A stretch of DNA of 64,000 nucleotides, taken from assembly GCA_947488605.1 (NCBI GenBank), contig CANKZJ010000003.1, forward strand, positions 310,001 through 374,000. Direction: 5' to 3'. A program made the translations under genes and the position numbers. This document shows positions 63,676 to 64,000 of the stretch, in pieces (the stretch's first letter is position 1; each line of letters opens with the position of its first letter). The notes below the pieces were generated by a model. The model saw only the letters and a program-made list of their open reading frames with translations, did not search any database and was not told where the DNA came from. Source of the DNA: an uncultured Paracoccaceae bacterium (GTDB lineage Bacteria > Pseudomonadota > Alphaproteobacteria > Rhodobacterales > Rhodobacteraceae).

Positions 63676-64000
63676 CTAGTCTTTGTGCTTATGTGGTGCC
63701 CAAATACGTTTGTTGGTCAGATAAAGCAGTACAGACAGAACTGTTAGGAACAGAACGCCGGTTAGGCCAGCTTGCTTGCGTGCGCCCATCTTTGGTTCTG
63801 CTGTCCACATCAGGAATGCAGCAACATCCTTTGAAACAGATTCCAAATCGTTGGCGTGACCGTCTGCGAAATCTACGTCATCGCCCCAAAGTGGCTGCGA
63901 CATCGCAATCCAAGAACCAGGCACCTTGTGCTTGCCATGGTCGTCTATGCAGCTTTCGGGGAAACCACCGGCAGCGAACGCTACGTTATAAAAGCCGTCC
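63676..64000 (-). CDS. petC: Cytochrome c1 of the bc1 complex, C-terminal part (runs off right edge)
   Basis: Minus-strand frame open from the window edge to 63676 (about 107 codons). It reads GFYNVAFAAGGFPESCIDDHGK then GSWIAMSQPLWGDDV, where IAM holds the probable axial Met. DVAAFLMWTAEPKMGARKQAG then leads to the C-terminal membrane anchor VLFLTVLSVLLYLTNKRIWA and a basic tail. This end is characteristic of alphaproteobacterial cytochrome c1. Its role is electron transfer from the Rieske protein to cytochrome c2 (CycA). The cysteine in PESC may be part of the disulfide seen in some bc1 complexes. Confidence 0.93.
   Translation of the reverse strand, partial: DGFYNVAFAAGGFPESCIDDHGKHKVPGSWIAMSQPLWGDDVDFADGHANDLESVSKDVAAFLMWTAEPKMGARKQAGLTGVLFLTVLSVLLYLTNKRIWAPHKHKD

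Overview
The window is chromosomal DNA from an alphaproteobacterium. It most likely comes from an aerobic anoxygenic phototroph of the Rhodobacterales (Roseobacter group). The basis is a large bacteriochlorophyll/carotenoid gene cluster with oxygen-dependent enzymes only (AcsF cyclase, CrtA monooxygenase), PpsR/PpaA and RegB/RegA regulators, ALA synthase (HemA) rather than the C5 route, and a cytochrome bc1 gene at the right edge. Genus cannot be fixed from the sequence alone. Genes are densely packed, with many ATGA, GTGA and TAATG stop/start overlaps. I see no tRNA, rRNA, CRISPR array, insertion sequence or prophage.

Left part (1-11.9 kb): a minus-strand group tsaE-amgK-murU-addB-addA (tRNA t6A ATPase, peptidoglycan-sugar recycling, recombination helicase-nuclease; addA runs off the left edge). 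Upstream of it lie a PAS-domain membrane protein gene and the divergent redox pair regB/regA. A LysR regulator and a doubtful 54-residue ORF follow.

11.9-27.3 kb: a complete-looking type II secretion system. GspE-F-G-H-I-J-K-O-D are on the plus strand and the inner-membrane GspL-M-C/N genes are on the minus strand. Between the two halves sits a DUF1800-DUF1501 pair whose products have Sec and Tat signals, so they are candidate cargo. The secretin has a lipobox and ends in a SPOR-like domain.

27.3-53.1 kb: the photosynthesis cluster. PpsR and its B12-dependent antagonist PpaA are divergent from bchFNBHLM-lhaA-puhABC-orf-acsF-puhE-hemA-cycA. A second block, crtA-bchIDO, runs the other way and is divergent from crtI-crtB-tspO. 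TGT-N12-ACA palindromes (PpsR operators) lie in both divergent control regions. The products make 5-aminolevulinate, Mg-protoporphyrin, the monomethyl ester, chlorophyllide and hydrated bacteriochlorophyllide intermediates, early carotenoids, the reaction-centre H subunit with its assembly factors, and cytochrome c2. The puf genes, bchCXYZ, bchG/P, crtC/D/E/F and bchE are not in the window, so the cluster stops at both sides and the rest must be elsewhere.

53.1-64 kb: housekeeping genes. These are ade-amn (adenine salvage), an HU protein, an EamA exporter, ccdA plus a periplasmic thioredoxin, aroC, and a TPP-riboswitch-controlled thiBPQ thiamine importer with a visible Shine-Dalgarno-sequestering hairpin. 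The C-terminus of cytochrome c1 (petC) closes the window.
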